A stretch of DNA of 64,000 nucleotides from Lycorma delicatula (lineage: Eukaryota; Arthropoda; Insecta; Hemiptera; Fulgoridae): assembly GCF_047948215.1 (NCBI RefSeq), contig NC_134465.1, forward strand, positions 16,016,022-16,080,021, in the 5' to 3' direction. Every line of letters begins with the position of its first letter. Within the stretch, counting starts at the first letter, position 1. Below the pieces are notes generated by a model. That model saw nothing but the letters and a program-made list of their open reading frames with translations, made no database searches and was not told the origin of the DNA. This document shows positions 1-13,535 of the stretch, piece after piece. The translations under genes were made by a program, and so were the position numbers.

Positions 1-1100
1 AGTCCCTTATGCTTGATTACATTGGTTTCCATTGTGGTAGTATCATAAAGCAAGAACAGCATGGTTTCATCTGTAGTAGTTTATCGCTACTAACCTTTGT
101 TCTTTGTGAACATTACATTCATTCCTCTTTCAGAGAAGGAAAGCAGGTTGATAGTATTTACATTGACTTCTCTAAGACATTTTGGGCAGTCTTCAGTGGT
201 TTCACGCCTGTCTTGCTGACCGAACACTCATTGTTAAATTTCTTGGTGCTTCTTCACATCATTTTGTTGCAACATTTGGTGTCCATTTCTCTCACATGGA
301 ATTCTTTTTATTTACCATATTTTTTAATGATATTATGGAGTGCGTTATGGTTTTGTGTTGAGTAACTGTTGTTTGCTAATGACATCAAGATCTACACTTC
401 TGTCTCCTCTGTTGATGATTGCAATCAGCTCCAGCGCTGTCTTACTAAAATTTATGATTGGTGTGTGCTAAATTATACGAGGGTTATGCTGGCAAGTGCA
501 TTGCGGTCACTTTTTATTGCTCTTCTAGTGCCTTATTATTTCGCTACACACTCGATGGATCTGCGCTAAGGTGAGAGTCATTTGTCTGTGACCTGGAGAT
601 TACTCTTTTGCATAATCTCAACCCCATAGATCATATCAATGTTATTACTAGCAGGGCTGCTTGAGTTCTGGGTCTTCTCATTATAATGTTAAGGGTCTGA
701 GTATGGAGGCAATATGGATTATTTATGTTGCTCTGGTCACATCAGTTCTGAAGTTTGGGAGTGTTTTTTGATCCCCCTAATCAGCTTCGACACATCCAGT
801 GTCTCCAAAAGATGGAAGAAATATTTTTGCATGTTGGGGTCAGGTTTGGCTTTGATTACTGGTCCGTGCCGCTGAATCCTGTGGAGGTCTTGGGGTTGGA
901 ACCATCGCTTAGGAAGCGACAGTCGCATAATATTATATTTCTTTGTAAAGTTCTTGTCTGTGAGGTGGACTGTCCTGAACTACTTACGCTGTTTGATTTT
1001 TGGATCATCACACTTGTTCAGTCGTGTGTGTTCTACCAGTTACAAGCTTCATAGTACTTTTCCACAAGTTTGGCAACTTTGTCTCTCTGCTCCATGACTT
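1..1100 (+). pseudogene. Jockey/CR1-like LINE reverse transcriptase remnant
   Basis: Forward frames carry HSSFREGKQVDSIYIDFSKTF, matching the RT motif for a catalytic Asp, near 120-180. Next is FANDIKIYTSVSSVDDCNQLQ near 370-440; the canonical active site is FADDxKxY, so the first Asp is Asn here. A post-RT segment with QLRHIQCLQKMEEIFLHVGV lies at 780-830, and LRKRQSHNIIFLCKVLVCEVDCPELL at 910-985. The order is right, but stops and shifts intervene. The element is truncated on the left by the window edge. Confidence 0.75.
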
Positions 1101-1353
1101 CTTTTATGATATGTCAAGTCACCTAAAAAATTATCCTTGTGTTTGTTTTATCTCTTGTGAACTTATGTTTTTCTGATTTGACTATATCTCATCCTTGTTT
1201 TGTTATGCGTTTGCTTTTTCTATTACTATTGATTTTGCATTGTATTGTTATATTTAGTCTTCTGTGAATTGGCATATACTGTTGATAAATATATAAATAT
1301 TTTGTATAACTATAAATTTATATTTGCTCTTTTGGGCAAATGGCTTTTTTTAA

Positions 1354-1741
1354 TTTCTTGTATGAAGTAAAGGAAGTATTGTGATCATGAAAAATTCTAT
1401 TCAGATTTCAATGGAAATTCAAAAATGATTAGCTGGTAAGATGTTGAAATTTTGGATTTAGGACTGTTGTAACATCTAGTTACCTCCACCTTGATTGCTA
1501 TCGACTCAATTAAAAGTGACCAAAAAAGTGCAAAATCCAAAAAAAAAATTGCATTTTGGACTTTTTCCTACACTGCAGTAACAAGCCCTCATTGAGAGCT
1601 TTTCAACAATGGTACTTATTTTCATCGGTTGCAGAGTTTTCGCCAAATAAAATTTTAATTTATGAAATATTTGGATCTTAGGGGAAGGAAGGCACATCAG
1701 TTTCAATCAGACTTAATCACCCTTTTTTAACCTTTTTTTTT
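1354..1741 (+). repeat. Dispersed repeat family A, copy 1
   Basis: It starts cttgtatgaagtaaaggaag. It includes ttttggatttaggactgttg and ttttcatcggttgcagagtt, and ends in a T-rich tail after gactta. It corresponds along its length to 55051-55513, minus an internal stretch. No coding potential is seen. It is possibly the terminal part of a larger retroelement or a MITE. Confidence 0.8.
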
Positions 1742-1744
1742 TAC

Positions 1745-2806
1745 TTAATTGCATTGATTTATTAATAATTAAACTGATTGTAAAATAGATTTTTACAATA
1801 ATTCAGAAATAACTAAAAAATTTTAAAAAAATCAGAAATTAATGAAATAAAATTTTATGTATATGCTTCATTTAAAAAAAAAATTTTTTTATTTTAATAG
1901 GCATATAAAGAAGTCATGTGGTGTCCACATCAATTTTATTGTTAATGCCTTATATCCATTCTCATTGTATTTTCAAAGATTTTTAAAAGATTCCTGTTTT
2001 TGTGCTATACGTATATTTCATTGGAAATAACATACTGTGTGATGAACAGTTTGATATCAAGCCAGTTAATCAATGCGCTCTATTTATGAATTTGTTGAAA
2101 TGTTATGGAGTCACATTAATTAATCTGCTTACAGTGACTGTCTTCTGAAATGTGTTAAGGCCTTTGCTTGTGTAAATAATGAAACACTAAAAATCAAGTT
2201 TTTAAATTTATCCTCCAGACTTAGATGATGTAAAAATTGAAAATGATGTAACTCGTTGCAGTTATACTGACAATACAATAAACATTATAAATGAGCGAAA
2301 CATAGAGAAAAAGTAGCTTTTTTCTTATTAAAGGAAAATATCTTATTTCATCCATCTACAAAGATCAATAAGCATAATGTTGCAATACATTAGCTTAATG
2401 TTGCAATACATTAGCTTAATGTTGCATAAGTAGCTTTAATACATTTGACCTACATCATTACTAAAGGAAAACTTCCCTTCAAAATATGTAACACATATAC
2501 TTTCATAAATGTAGCAATAATAATAAAAATGATAAAACAGCTAGGTATTTTTATTATCCCTCTAATTGCCTTTCTGTTAATACATTTAACAGGACTTTAA
2601 AGCGATTAAGGACTTCAAAGTGGGAAATTAGTATTAGTACAGATGAGAGAAGATATCTTTAACATGCATAGTTTTCCAGTGCAATTTACATTTCTTGCTG
2701 AAATGAGTATAATAAACTGTTGTTTAGTTGTATAGTTGTATATTAAAATTAGTAACATTCATGTAATATATATATATATATTTATATAAATTTATTTATC
2801 ACTTAC
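1745..2806. other. AT-rich, downstream of the last PVF exon seen
   Basis: No Cys-rich exon was recognised here on the minus strand. It contains a small tandem repeat. A gene continuing past the donor at 2806 would need its next exon here or beyond the left edge. Confidence 0.55.
2371..2429. repeat. 21-bp tandem repeat, 2.8 copies
   Basis: The unit agcttaatgttgcaatacatt is present at 2371 (one base different), 2392 and, partially, 2413. Confidence 0.9.
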
Positions 2807-2990
2807 CTGCATGAATTTTCATTGAAAAAATTTCCTGAGCTGCATTCTAATGAATCTATTGGCAAAAACATCTGTGTGGGTCCCAATATTTATTCTCATT
2901 CTTCTGACTTAAGCATTTATCCATCGCATCTTTATTTGTACATTCACATGTACAATTTTCACTACGATATCTTTGTACCGGACTGCAATC
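2807..2990 (-). CDS. Pvf: PVF gene, last visible exon (Cys-rich tail)
   Basis: Read on the minus strand, the exon follows the acceptor ...tttaaag and starts in phase 0 with DCSPVQRYRSENCTCECTN. It goes on to a Cys-spaced segment ending WDPHRCFCQ and then TAG (2856-2858), 44 codons in. The C-x-C-x-C and later C-x-C spacing is typical of the tail after the VEGF knot in insect PVFs and VEGF-C/D. The first cysteines follow on directly from the previous exon. The exon runs past the TAG to a strong donor (CAG|gtaagt, junction at 2807/2806). In the -1 frame the stretch before that donor reads PIDSLECSSGNFFNENSC, again Cys-rich. Either the TAG is the real end and AATAAA just beyond marks the 3' end, or one base is missing near 2860 and the gene continues. 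No further exon was recognised between 1 and 2800. Confidence 0.85.
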
Positions 2991-4565
<1,575 letters not shown>

Positions 4566-4673
4566 TTTTTCTTGTATGATACATCCACATTTACATTTTG
4601 TATGCCTTTCAATTGGAACCGTTTGTTTTCCTACACTTTGAAATCGTCCTTGACTGTATTTGAAAATATGTAC
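4566..4673 (-). CDS. Pvf: PVF gene exon: second half of cystine-knot domain
   Basis: This is a 36-codon minus-strand exon, phase 0 at both ends, between acceptor ...cctgttaacag-like sequence (plus: gtac|ctgttaa) and donor AAA|gtgagt. It encodes VHIFKYSQGRF, then KQTVPIERHTKCKCGC. The V-x-x-HTKCKCxC pattern is the last strand of the PDGF/VEGF knot with its C-x-C pair (compare the HLACKCE end of PDGF). It joins without gap to the exon at 6316-6506, which ends in NYE, and to the tail exon beginning DCSP. Confidence 0.9.
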
Positions 4674-6315
4674 CTGTTAACAAAATTATTTTGATATAAA
4701 ATTATTCTACTTTATATATTTTTTTAAAGAATTAGATTGTATCATAAAGAATGATTGTACTCAAATATGTGTATGAGCTTTTGATATTACACTTTTGTCA
4801 TTTTTCACTGTATCTCCTGATTTCTAAGACATTTTTTGAAAAAGGCAAATCCTAAAAATTGTCCATGTATGTTAAAAGTAACTGACCAAATAACGTTAAT
4901 TTTACGATTTTTTGTTCAGTAAAGAAGCTAAAGGATGTGCAGACTGTTATTTTTCTAAAGATTTCATGGTGTTGCAGCAGCATATCAGCGATCCATTTTG
5001 AAGACCCAGGGTTTCAAATCCTGGTCAGACTATTTTTCATATGCTACAAAATTTCCAAATCGTAGTCCTATACACAAGCTTCAAACTTAGGATGAATTAA
5101 TCAACCAAAAAATGGGTGCAAATTTTTGAATTATAAACTTTTGTAGATTAAACTGTGGGTTTCAAACCTCTAAAAAATAATAATACCTCTATTAAAATAA
5201 TAATAGTGCTTCTAGTTTTTCAGTTGAAAAATTTGATTCAATTTAGTAAAGGGATCCAAGATATACTGATTAATAAAGATTTTATACTCAAAATCTAAAA
5301 ATTGAAAGTGAACTGATTAATCAAATTTTACCAGACTTAAAAAATCTTAGGATAAAAAAAGGAGAATATAGTTCACTGAAATCTCAACCCTCCTCTGTTT
5401 CTTTTATGCCTCGCATTTTAAAATCTATGTAGAAACATAAAGTTGTTTTTTTTGGAAAATTTGTTAACCGAATAGCATAGTGCATAAATACAAGTAGGTC
5501 AGGGCAAAGTAAGTTTAATTGTTACATAAAAATATCTTTCTTCATGGGCTGTGGACAAATGTGTAGACTCTATACTCCCATTCCTAATTAATCGAATTTC
5601 TCTTTTAGTTCAAATGCCTCCAGTTCTCAGTTAAGGTCTGATTTTCAATAACCATTAACAATACACTTGTGATACTCTTAGAAACACTGATTATAGATTT
5701 GATGTAAGATTGTGTTAGAGATATATGATTGTTGGAGATCTATATTTAAGCCTTCTACTGGATCATCTCTTTTGTTATTCTGATCATTCAGAATGAAAAA
5801 TGACCTGACAGAGGTTTGAAAAGGTTCTCTAGAAAATTATTAGAAAATTTTAACCACGCAGAATACTTGTTATTTTATAGAAACTTCAAAATATGTGTAG
5901 CTCATGTGATTATTCTTGTAAGTTGTCATATGCTTCTTGTGTAGTCTACCATAGATATTTTTGTATTACCAAAGTGTAAAACAAAGTGAGAAATTAAAGA
6001 GTTTTTATAAAAATAAGATAATAGTTTGACTGACTGAATTTTTGTTTGTTTGTAATATTTATAAACTTTTATTAGCATAACAAAGGAATTCTTCACAGTT
6101 TGCATGAGGTTGTTGTATATCTTTTAAAAATTCTAAGAAGAAACTTCATTATTCTCTTTAAAAAATTTATTTTTATTAGTGATTTTTATCTATATATTTA
6201 TTTTTCTGAATAAAAAATTGTGAATACAGTTTCTGTATTCACTAAAAAATGAATACAGTTTTGGGTGTTATTATTTTTGTTATGAAATACAAATCTGAGT
6301 GGGTTATATAGTTAC
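4674..6315 (-). other. PVF intron (1.6 kb)
   Basis: AT-rich intron. The only item I recognise is a SINE-like tRNA-derived fragment near 4961-5055. No coding signal is seen on either strand. Confidence 0.75.
4961..5055 (+). repeat. tRNA-derived SINE fragment, family C
   Basis: The segment gaagacccagggtttcaaatcctggtcagac resembles the T-arm/B-box of a tRNA (GGTTTCAAATCC). It is followed by tatttttcatatgctac. The same arrangement, with a B-box-like ggttcaaatc followed by tattttttcatacgctac, occurs at 53560-53650, so this is a dispersed family. Only the head and a short body are visible. Confidence 0.5.
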
Positions 6316-6506
6316 CTCATAATTCAGTATCTCTGATTCTGTTGGCCGACAATTAAATATTTCCTCTGGTTGGCAACATCCACCGCATCGTTCAACTCTA
6401 GTGCAACTAGGAAATCCAACTGTTGTCCTATCTTCTGATTTGTATAGTTTTATAGTTTGTAGTTCTGGTATACAAGATGCTGGTTTTGCTCTTATTCTTT
6501 GGGCAC
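6316..6506 (-). CDS. Pvf: PVF gene exon: core of PDGF/VEGF domain
   Basis: This is the diagnostic exon. It starts in phase 1 after ...tttcactccag, and after a basic stretch (RIRAKP) reads ASCIPELQTIKLY, then FPSCTRVERCGGCCQPEE, then FNCRPTESEILNYE. It ends in phase 0 at GAG|gtaac. The P-x-C-x-x-V-x-R-C-x-G-C-C signature and the following C-R-P-T are hallmarks of the PDGF/VEGF family. The knot cysteines expected here (SC, SC, RC, CC, NC) are all present. The product should be a secreted, disulfide-linked dimer acting on a PVR/VEGFR-type receptor tyrosine kinase; in Drosophila the relatives guide blood-cell and border-cell migration. That role is inferred from the family. Which Pvf paralogue it is cannot be decided here. 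Confidence 0.95.
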
Positions 6507-8240
6507 CTGGAGTGAAATAAAGGTATTTTTATAAGTTCATAAATTAGTTATATTCTTAAATATTCATGGAGTGAAACATTATTTGAGGTAATACAAAGAT
6601 GTTATTGAAATAATGGGGGAACTAAGCATTTTTTGTGTGTAATTTTGTTTTCTAATTTGAGTTAAAGTTGACCGTACTTCCCTTATATTCAGTTTCATTA
6701 GTTTTTATTTGTAAGGGGCTGGGATACAATACTCTTATACTAGTTTAATCAAAGAGTTACACGTATTATTTTTGGCTTAAATCCATCCACCAGATCACAG
6801 AACTGGATGATAGTATATATACAGGTCACTGTATCCTAGTGTGAAAGTAGTCTGATCTACATGTACAAAACCAGAAATTGGGAAGAAGGGATCAAGGATA
6901 AGGAAATAGGGTGGGTGGTGAGAAAATTGTTGAATTGGCAAACAAACATCTCTATCCAGCGTAAAATTCAGACTCGCTTGAGGCAACAAATCCATCTTAC
7001 ATATCGTGAGAAAATACTATTAGACTATTTTTACTTGGATGGGACTAACACTTTATATACAGTTTTGTGTCTGTAAAAATTTGTTTTTTCCATTAGAAAA
7101 AAGCTGCAGGGTTCCTAAAGAATGCTTCATTCATAAATTTAAATATCAAAAATGGTGAAAGTAGGATCAGACTTAAGAATATATGATGGGTGCCAAAAAA
7201 GGACATCTAGAGGAACCATATACATGAGACAAGCAGCTGCATGTAGAATGAAAGCTTAATAGCCCTTTCCTGGTTATCAGGTGCCTGTCCTAACCAGTCT
7301 CTCTGGAAATTGGGGTAACATTCAGTAAATGCATGAACAAACATATTTTAATGATAATGATTTTTTATTGACCAGCTTAAAGTATTTTATTCTTGCAATA
7401 ATGATAGCTAATAGCCTGACACTGGAGTTTGTCTGGTATATGATAGTATTTAGTTGAATTAATATATTTAGCCAGATATCTCTACTGGAGTATTTTTTTC
7501 TAAATGAGTCATTATCAAGAAAGTGTACAGATTTAATTTTTATAAAATAGTGTTTTAATAAAAATTTTTTTTACAGTTTCCTACAATACTGACAAGTTTT
7601 TTTTAGCTACATTCTATTTGTTTGGCCAAATAATTTAGCTCTGGGTTTAAGTGAATTCTTAAGATATTCTCTGAAAATAAATTTATAAATAAATTATTCT
7701 CAGAATAAATGGTTACCTGGTTTACAGACTTAACTGTATGCAAATTAAAATATTACGTACATAATGCAATATATATAAATGATGCACATCTAAATGGTAT
7801 ACTTATATGTACTTGTGCATGACCTACTTTTTAAAATTGTCTTCACCACCAATAATTTTTTCCTTTTGTGATTTTTTTTTGTTAGAAAAATTTTCATATA
7901 GAATGCAAAACTAACAAGTACTACTTTATTCAACATAATACTGATAACCAGATTAAACTGCATTTGGAACACATTGAATTAACTGTATTATAATGAAATA
8001 CATGCAATTTATAGAAGTTGTGTGTATAGTATGTTGATAAAAAGTGTCAAAACTATTGTATATTTGCAATGTTAAACAATAGATTTTAATTTTATTTTTT
8101 GTGTCAAAAGCAAATTATAGACAAATGTTAAGAAAAAAAGGACTTGGAAAATTTTTTGGTTTTGCTTATAAAATTTTTTTAATCAAATTCTCAAAGAATA
8201 ATAAATATATTTAACTGGTTTTTATATAGACTGTACTTAC
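6507..8240 (-). other. PVF intron (1.7 kb)
   Basis: AT-rich intron sequence. Short open frames around 6795-7076 on both strands have no recognisable motif. No gene or element end is seen. Confidence 0.75.
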
Positions 8241-8309
8241 TTCGTTCAACATTTAGAATGCTTGCATCTGTGAATGTTATAGGATCTTCAACACCATCAC
8301 CATTTCTAT
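8241..8309 (-). CDS. Pvf: PVF gene exon: linker before growth-factor domain
   Basis: This 69-bp exon lies between acceptor tgattttacag and donor CGAA|gtaagt. It enters in phase 1 and leaves in phase 1, reading RNGDGVEDPITFTDASILNVER. It fits exactly to the phase-1 donor of 25283-25448 and the phase-1 acceptor of 6316-6506. The acidic segment sits between the propeptide and the mature domain. I see no perfect R-x-K/R-R furin site, but basic residues just after it (SAQRIRAK, spanning the next junction) could be processed. Confidence 0.85.
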
Positions 8310-9634
8310 CTGTAAAATCAAAAAAATATTATAATATATTTTATAGTGACATTTATTGTTCTGGAAATTTACTAATATATTGCTACAGCATGTTTAGATC
8401 TGTATAAAAATTGTTTTATTAAAACTTTTTCTGTTAGAATTTCATGTTAGCTTTGCATCCATTTAGTTTCCTGGAAACTTCCTAAAATTTTCCTGGTGTA
8501 GTGAACAGTTAGTTGATTGTGATGGAAAGCGGCCTGCAGTTTTAGTAAAAAATACTTTACAGTTTGTATTCATGCTTCTACATACATTCACATATAGTTT
8601 GCAGTTTAGATCACTTACACTTTATTATAAAGACTATCAACCGGTGATATTATAGAATCTAAGTTTTGGCAGTATGGAGTCAGCTATGCAAAGAAAGAAC
8701 TGCATTGATTTTATTTTTGTACAGCAATTGGTATGGATTGCTTTATAAAATATGGATTTGAATGTCTGGTATTTCATCCTTACATTTTTTTAGGAGATCC
8801 AGCTTTACATGAACATTACTTAAACCGTTAATTTGATCCTTTGTTCACGATAGAAAAGTTGTTACTTCTCATATTCTATCTACCGCATCTTCTGATTTAC
8901 AGATTATGGCAGTCAGCGTATATACCACAGTTTCCCCTATACCTACTGTTCACATTTGGAGTTAGAGGATGATAAACCTAGAAATGGGTTCTTAATCTCC
9001 TTAAAAGTAAATCAGGCACATTTAATAAAGTTTGTTTCTATAGATACTGAATTTACGAATGATGTATTGACGCATTTGCATTTTTATTGGTTATACCATA
9101 TTTGTTGATGCAAAGAAAATAAATAGAGATGCACCAACGATGAAAAACTTTGGTGATGTGCAGCTGTCTGTACGTTAAATGTGATGGATGAAGACAAATT
9201 ATCCTTTGTTCTTATATTTTGTAGTTTTTATAGATACGAGTCTGTTTGATTGTAAGGAATTTAAATTAATGTAATGTGGATCATAAAAGAAAAAGCACTG
9301 CATTAAAGCAGATTCTTTTCTGCAGTACTTGTGTGAATTAAAATTTATTTTAAGAAAATTTTAGAAATATATAAAATTATACTTTATGTAAAATATACTA
9401 AAGTATATTTAAAATAGTATTTTACTTTGTTTAAATATCTTTAAAAATTTGTCTGGTTAGTTTCAATATCGCAACAGTTTTAAAAAAGTTTAGCACAAAA
9501 CTTTTTTATACTAAATTCTGTGTTTTACAAAATTATTATGGTACATACATGATTACAGTTGAAGGTGGCAGTCAGTCAGTACATAGACATAATCAGCCTT
9601 CAAACTGATTGACTCTCCACCGTTTTTGTTTGCC

Positions 9635-9778
9635 TGTACTTCCCTTCCCTTCCCTGTACTTCCCTTCCCTTCCCTGTACTTCCCTTCCCTTCCCTTCCCT
9701 GTACTTCCCTTCCCTTCCCTTCCCTTCCCTTCCCTTCCCTTCCCTGTACTTCCCTTCCCTTCCCTTCCATTCCCTTCC
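9635..9778. repeat. TTCCC-based minisatellite
   Basis: Repeats of ttccc are punctuated by tgtac to give units such as gtacttcccttcccttccct, for about 145 bp. The strong purine/pyrimidine strand bias can form triplex DNA. The GREGKG-like open frame on the minus strand is an artefact of this repeat. Confidence 0.95.
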
Positions 9779-10999
9779 ATAGTGCTGGGATGATTATTGA
9801 TCAGTTGAAGCCTCTCCCTCTTATTCCTTTCAACACCCCTTCAAGAAGTTGTATTAGAGTTTTCTTCTTAGTCATTCGAGAAGTTGCATTAGGGTTTTCT
9901 TCTTAGCCAGAGTCATATTCACTTAGTTTTTCTGTCCATTTTCTCCTCTCCATTCTATATCCACTTTTTTTGTGTTCTACCTTTCTGGCATGTCTGGTAA
10001 TTTTTCACCTTTTTTCCTCAAGAGTCCTTCGTGCTTCTACTTCATATTTGTCATTTGTCAAGCTCCAGATAAGATATTTATCTTGATGATAAATAAATAA
10101 AACATAGACATTGATAATTATTGAGAAGGAAAGAAGAAATCTATTAAAATGCTGGCTTACTCAAAATTCTGATACAGTTAATTAGTGTCCTTCACAGCAG
10201 AAGGACCTATGTAAACAAAATGGAATTGTTGTGCTGCATTTAGAGTTTACGTGAAGCGACTCAACTGCTTTCTAATGAATGATTAAGGCTCATCAGAAAG
10301 AGTTAAAGAATATTTAAAACAACATATCAAACTATATTTTAATGAATTTAAAAAATTTTTTTAACTGTATATTTTTTTTTTAAATTTACTACTGGAGTTA
10401 AAAACTTAACAATTTCATAATGCAGGATAGGTTATTTCTTATGTTTAAAATGCCAGTTAAAAGAACTCATAAAAAGAACTCTACTTAATGCAGTATAAAA
10501 TTGATTTTAAAAATTAAATGACAACATTTTGGTAAGTTTTGTGATAAAATTTGTAACGATTAGAACTGTACTTGCGTCATGTATTGGTCTATATCTTGAG
10601 ATACACATTATACCTAAGGTTTTAAGGAAATATGATATTATGTAGAGATTACTTGCTTTTGTAGGGAATGAATGCTTTTACTTTGGTTCTCAAAGAATTA
10701 AAATTCTTCATCAAGAGTAATTTTGAGAAATAAGTGGTTTTTTGCTTCTGTTTTACAGGAAAGTTAATTTCTATGTTTCTAATTACATTCCAGTACAGTC
10801 ATGCTAAAAAATAGCATTCAAAAACTGACTGTAGAGGCAGTCATTAAAAACACTGCCTGTACATAAGTCTGTCAAAATTAAAAATATACAAAAAATATAC
10901 CTTGCAAAATAAAAATAATATCGCAAGTTACAGCGTACATAAACATTCGATGAGTATCCACATCAGAAATGAAACATCATAACACTATTATTGTTTTTG

Positions 11000-11450
11000 C
11001 TATTTACATTTTGTGCAAACAGATTCCACAATTTATTTTTTAACAATTTCTTATTATGTATTTGCAAATTTTTAATTTCATTTGGTAACAGGTTGTTAGT
11101 ATTTGTTGGCTACAATACTTTCTTGTTGATTTGAGGTAGAGCAATAAATTTATTTCTATATCCTATAGGATTATTATTTATGTAAATTAATTTTGAATAT
11201 TCATTATGATACAGTAATGATTGTTGAGCAAAACAAGTTTTAATTTAATTCTGCAAGGTAGGTTGTGATATGTTTTGTTCCTGTATGTTATTTTTAATAA
11301 TACTCTTGTCTGAATTTGTTGCAACCGATTAAAAACGTTATCGTAAGCTTTCCACTCCATGTGCAGAGGATTATGAAGAAGGAAATGGTGTTGATTTCCC
11401 AATGTCCTCACTTATACTCCAACTGTTCCTCAATGTCAGGGTTTTGTTCA
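11000..11450 (-). pseudogene. Possible non-LTR retrotransposon 3' fragment
   Basis: A minus-strand open segment (11187-11411) reads NVFNRLQQIQTRVLLKITYRNK followed by basic, Leu-rich sequence. This resembles the region after the reverse transcriptase of jockey/CR1-type LINEs, where an xxLQxxQxRxLRxI motif is common. Flanking frames are interrupted. The call rests on a short resemblance and could be wrong. Confidence 0.35.
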
Positions 11451-12138
11451 CAACAAAATTGGTTGCACTAATGAGCAAGGACATCATTTCAGTTAGAATG
11501 TGAGCCTCAACGGCCTACTCTTGTCAATTTCTGCTTTGATCTATGTCACCTTAGTAAAAAGAATACAAATCTGGTTTTTTTGTGAAACAAATTTTATGAT
11601 TTTATGACATGATAAATAACTTTATACTACCATGAACAGTAAACTTTGCCCAATTAAGAACATTATAAACTAACAGTGCACTACATCCTTGTGGATTGTA
11701 TCTGTTTTGCGGCATTGTGTCGCAAGTTTAATCTACGACCTAACATGCAAATCATTATGTTAGCTTTAGTTTTATGATTTCATAGGGCCATCCATTTAAA
11801 TCAAGTATTTAAATTACTGTGATGAGTTTCATCACAGTAAAATAATAATACTTTATAATAATTCAAATTATTATAAAGCAGTTGGTTATTATATTACTTT
11901 GAGATATGTAATGTAATGTAATGATATATTTCTTGTAGTAAACAAGGATACATCGTGTCTGGGCATTAATGCGGAAACGTTTTTCACCCATGAAAAAAAG
12001 GACGGATCTGGATGATCGTTCCTTTTTGGGGTTGGATACCCATGCCAACAGTCCATAATTGAGATAATATTATGAAATTATTTTCATTTATTTAATTTAT
12101 TGATTTGCTTATGTTTATTTATTTGTTATAGTTTAAAA

Positions 12139-12843
12139 ATGGATGAAAATAGCACTAATAAGAATAATGAAAAAATAGTAATGACAGTCGCTCATCTTTA
12201 TATAGATGCGATCGATAAACATCGTGAACGATTACGTATATGTTTACATGAAGATGCAGTTTTAGACTGGTTCGGTCGTACAATAATCGGTAATGATGAG
12301 ATAATAACGTTTCTCAATACGATGTTTCCGTTGACGATACATTATATACATTATGCAAAAGCATGCGATCCTGTACCACATCGTTCTAAATCATGTAATC
12401 GCAGCTTACAAGAAAATATTGATGAACAGAATAATAATGATAGTGATAAGTTAAAAGATAAATCATTAAAAAGGCGTTATACATCACCATGTGCAGTTAA
12501 AGATGTTAATCCGATAACGAATCTTATTAATATATTAGCTGGAATAAATCAAACATCGTATGGTAATATAAAATGTTCAAAAATACCAAAATTAACACCT
12601 CAGTTCTGTGTCAGTGCTGTTACAATACCAGAAAAAACTGAAAAAGATGACCATGACAAAAATCGTAAAGCGATAATTATTTTTGGTAATTTATATATAC
12701 AGTCGAAATATAGGAAATCAGTAGTATGGGAAAGGAAATTGAAAAATATTATTATAGAGTACGATTCGACAATTAAATTAATTATTTATGAAGGTGCCAG
12801 TAATTGTCGTAAAAATCTGTCTAAACTTTTTGATGAATTATGA
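12139..12843 (+). CDS. NTF2-like domain protein, single exon, nested gene
   Basis: This is a 234-residue open frame, unusually long for the surrounding AT-rich DNA. I start at the second Met (MDENSTNKNNEK). The upstream frame is hydrophobic low complexity that looks like a polypyrimidine tract ending in ttatag, a possible acceptor for a 5'-UTR intron. Residues about 12-75 match the NTF2/NXT pattern: a Y-x-D-x-x-D-xx-R-xx-L helix, then LHEDAVLDWFGRTIIG, then an I-xx-F-L helix and a T-x-H strand. A polar, lysine-rich insert follows at about 85-140. The C-terminal part (QFCVSAVTIPEK, AIIIFGNLYI, then WERKLKNIIIEYD) could supply the later strands of the fold. AATAAA at 12984 is a likely poly(A) signal. 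NTF2-fold proteins serve RNA export or other binding roles; the function here is unknown. It lies antisense within a PVF intron. Confidence 0.7.
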   Translation: MDENSTNKNNEKIVMTVAHLYIDAIDKHRERLRICLHEDAVLDWFGRTIIGNDEIITFLNTMFPLTIHYIHYAKACDPVPHRSKSCNRSLQENIDEQNNNDSDKLKDKSLKRRYTSPCAVKDVNPITNLINILAGINQTSYGNIKCSKIPKLTPQFCVSAVTIPEKTEKDDHDKNRKAIIIFGNLYIQSKYRKSVVWERKLKNIIIEYDSTIKLIIYEGASNCRKNLSKLFDEL

Positions 12844-12983
12844 ACAATTTTATCAGTAATTTTGTATATCTCGGTATTAAAGATGTGATAATTAAATGAA
12901 ATTTTGTATAAAACCAATCGATGTTGACAATATACTTTGTTGTAGAAACTACTTTCATAACTGATAGTGATGTGCAGCAGTAT

Positions 12984-12989
12984 AATAAA
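12984..12989 (+). promoter_or_regulatory. Poly(A) signal AATAAA of the nested gene
   Basis: This canonical hexamer lies 141 bp downstream of the stop codon of the NTF2-like gene, with a GT-rich stretch following (tgtcattgtgtgcgg). It is the first AATAAA after the stop. Confidence 0.5.
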
Positions 12990-13535
12990 CTATGAAGTAA
13001 TAATTTATTTTGTCATTGTGTGCGGTATAGTAATTTAAAAACAATATGTGGTAATATCTAAGTGTTATTATAATTTAATATTTTGTAGCTTTAAGTTATA
13101 TAAAATTACATAAAAGATTCATAATTTTGAGTTTTGTTTTCTGGAAGTTTTTTTTCTCAGTTAAACTGATCCTTCAAATAAATAAATCTTCAAAACAGTA
13201 CAGCCAAAGAAAGAACACAGTGGTTGGTTATGTTATTATTTTTAAAAACATAACTTATAAAAAGCAATGAATAGATAATAAATAATATTGGGTGTAGCAT
13301 CCATGTTGTATTTTTCGTAAAACATGTTGCAGTTGTTCCCCTATTAAAATTTATTTATTTTACATAAAATTTAAACCACTGAAACACAGTAAATAGATAA
13401 GTTAAACTTAACTGTATTATTTCCAAGAATTAATTCTCCAAAAAATATATAATGAATATAATTTTATAATTACATTATGAAATATATTATTTTTGAGAGA
13501 AAGAGACAAGTAACTAACTATACACATTTTATGTA

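Noticed and set aside
6795..7076. Overlapping ORFs on both strands
   Set aside because: They are short, show no motif, and lie in a PVF intron with no splice-site support.
9553..9780. Gly/Lys/Glu-repeat ORF on the minus strand
   Set aside because: It is produced by the TTCCC minisatellite.
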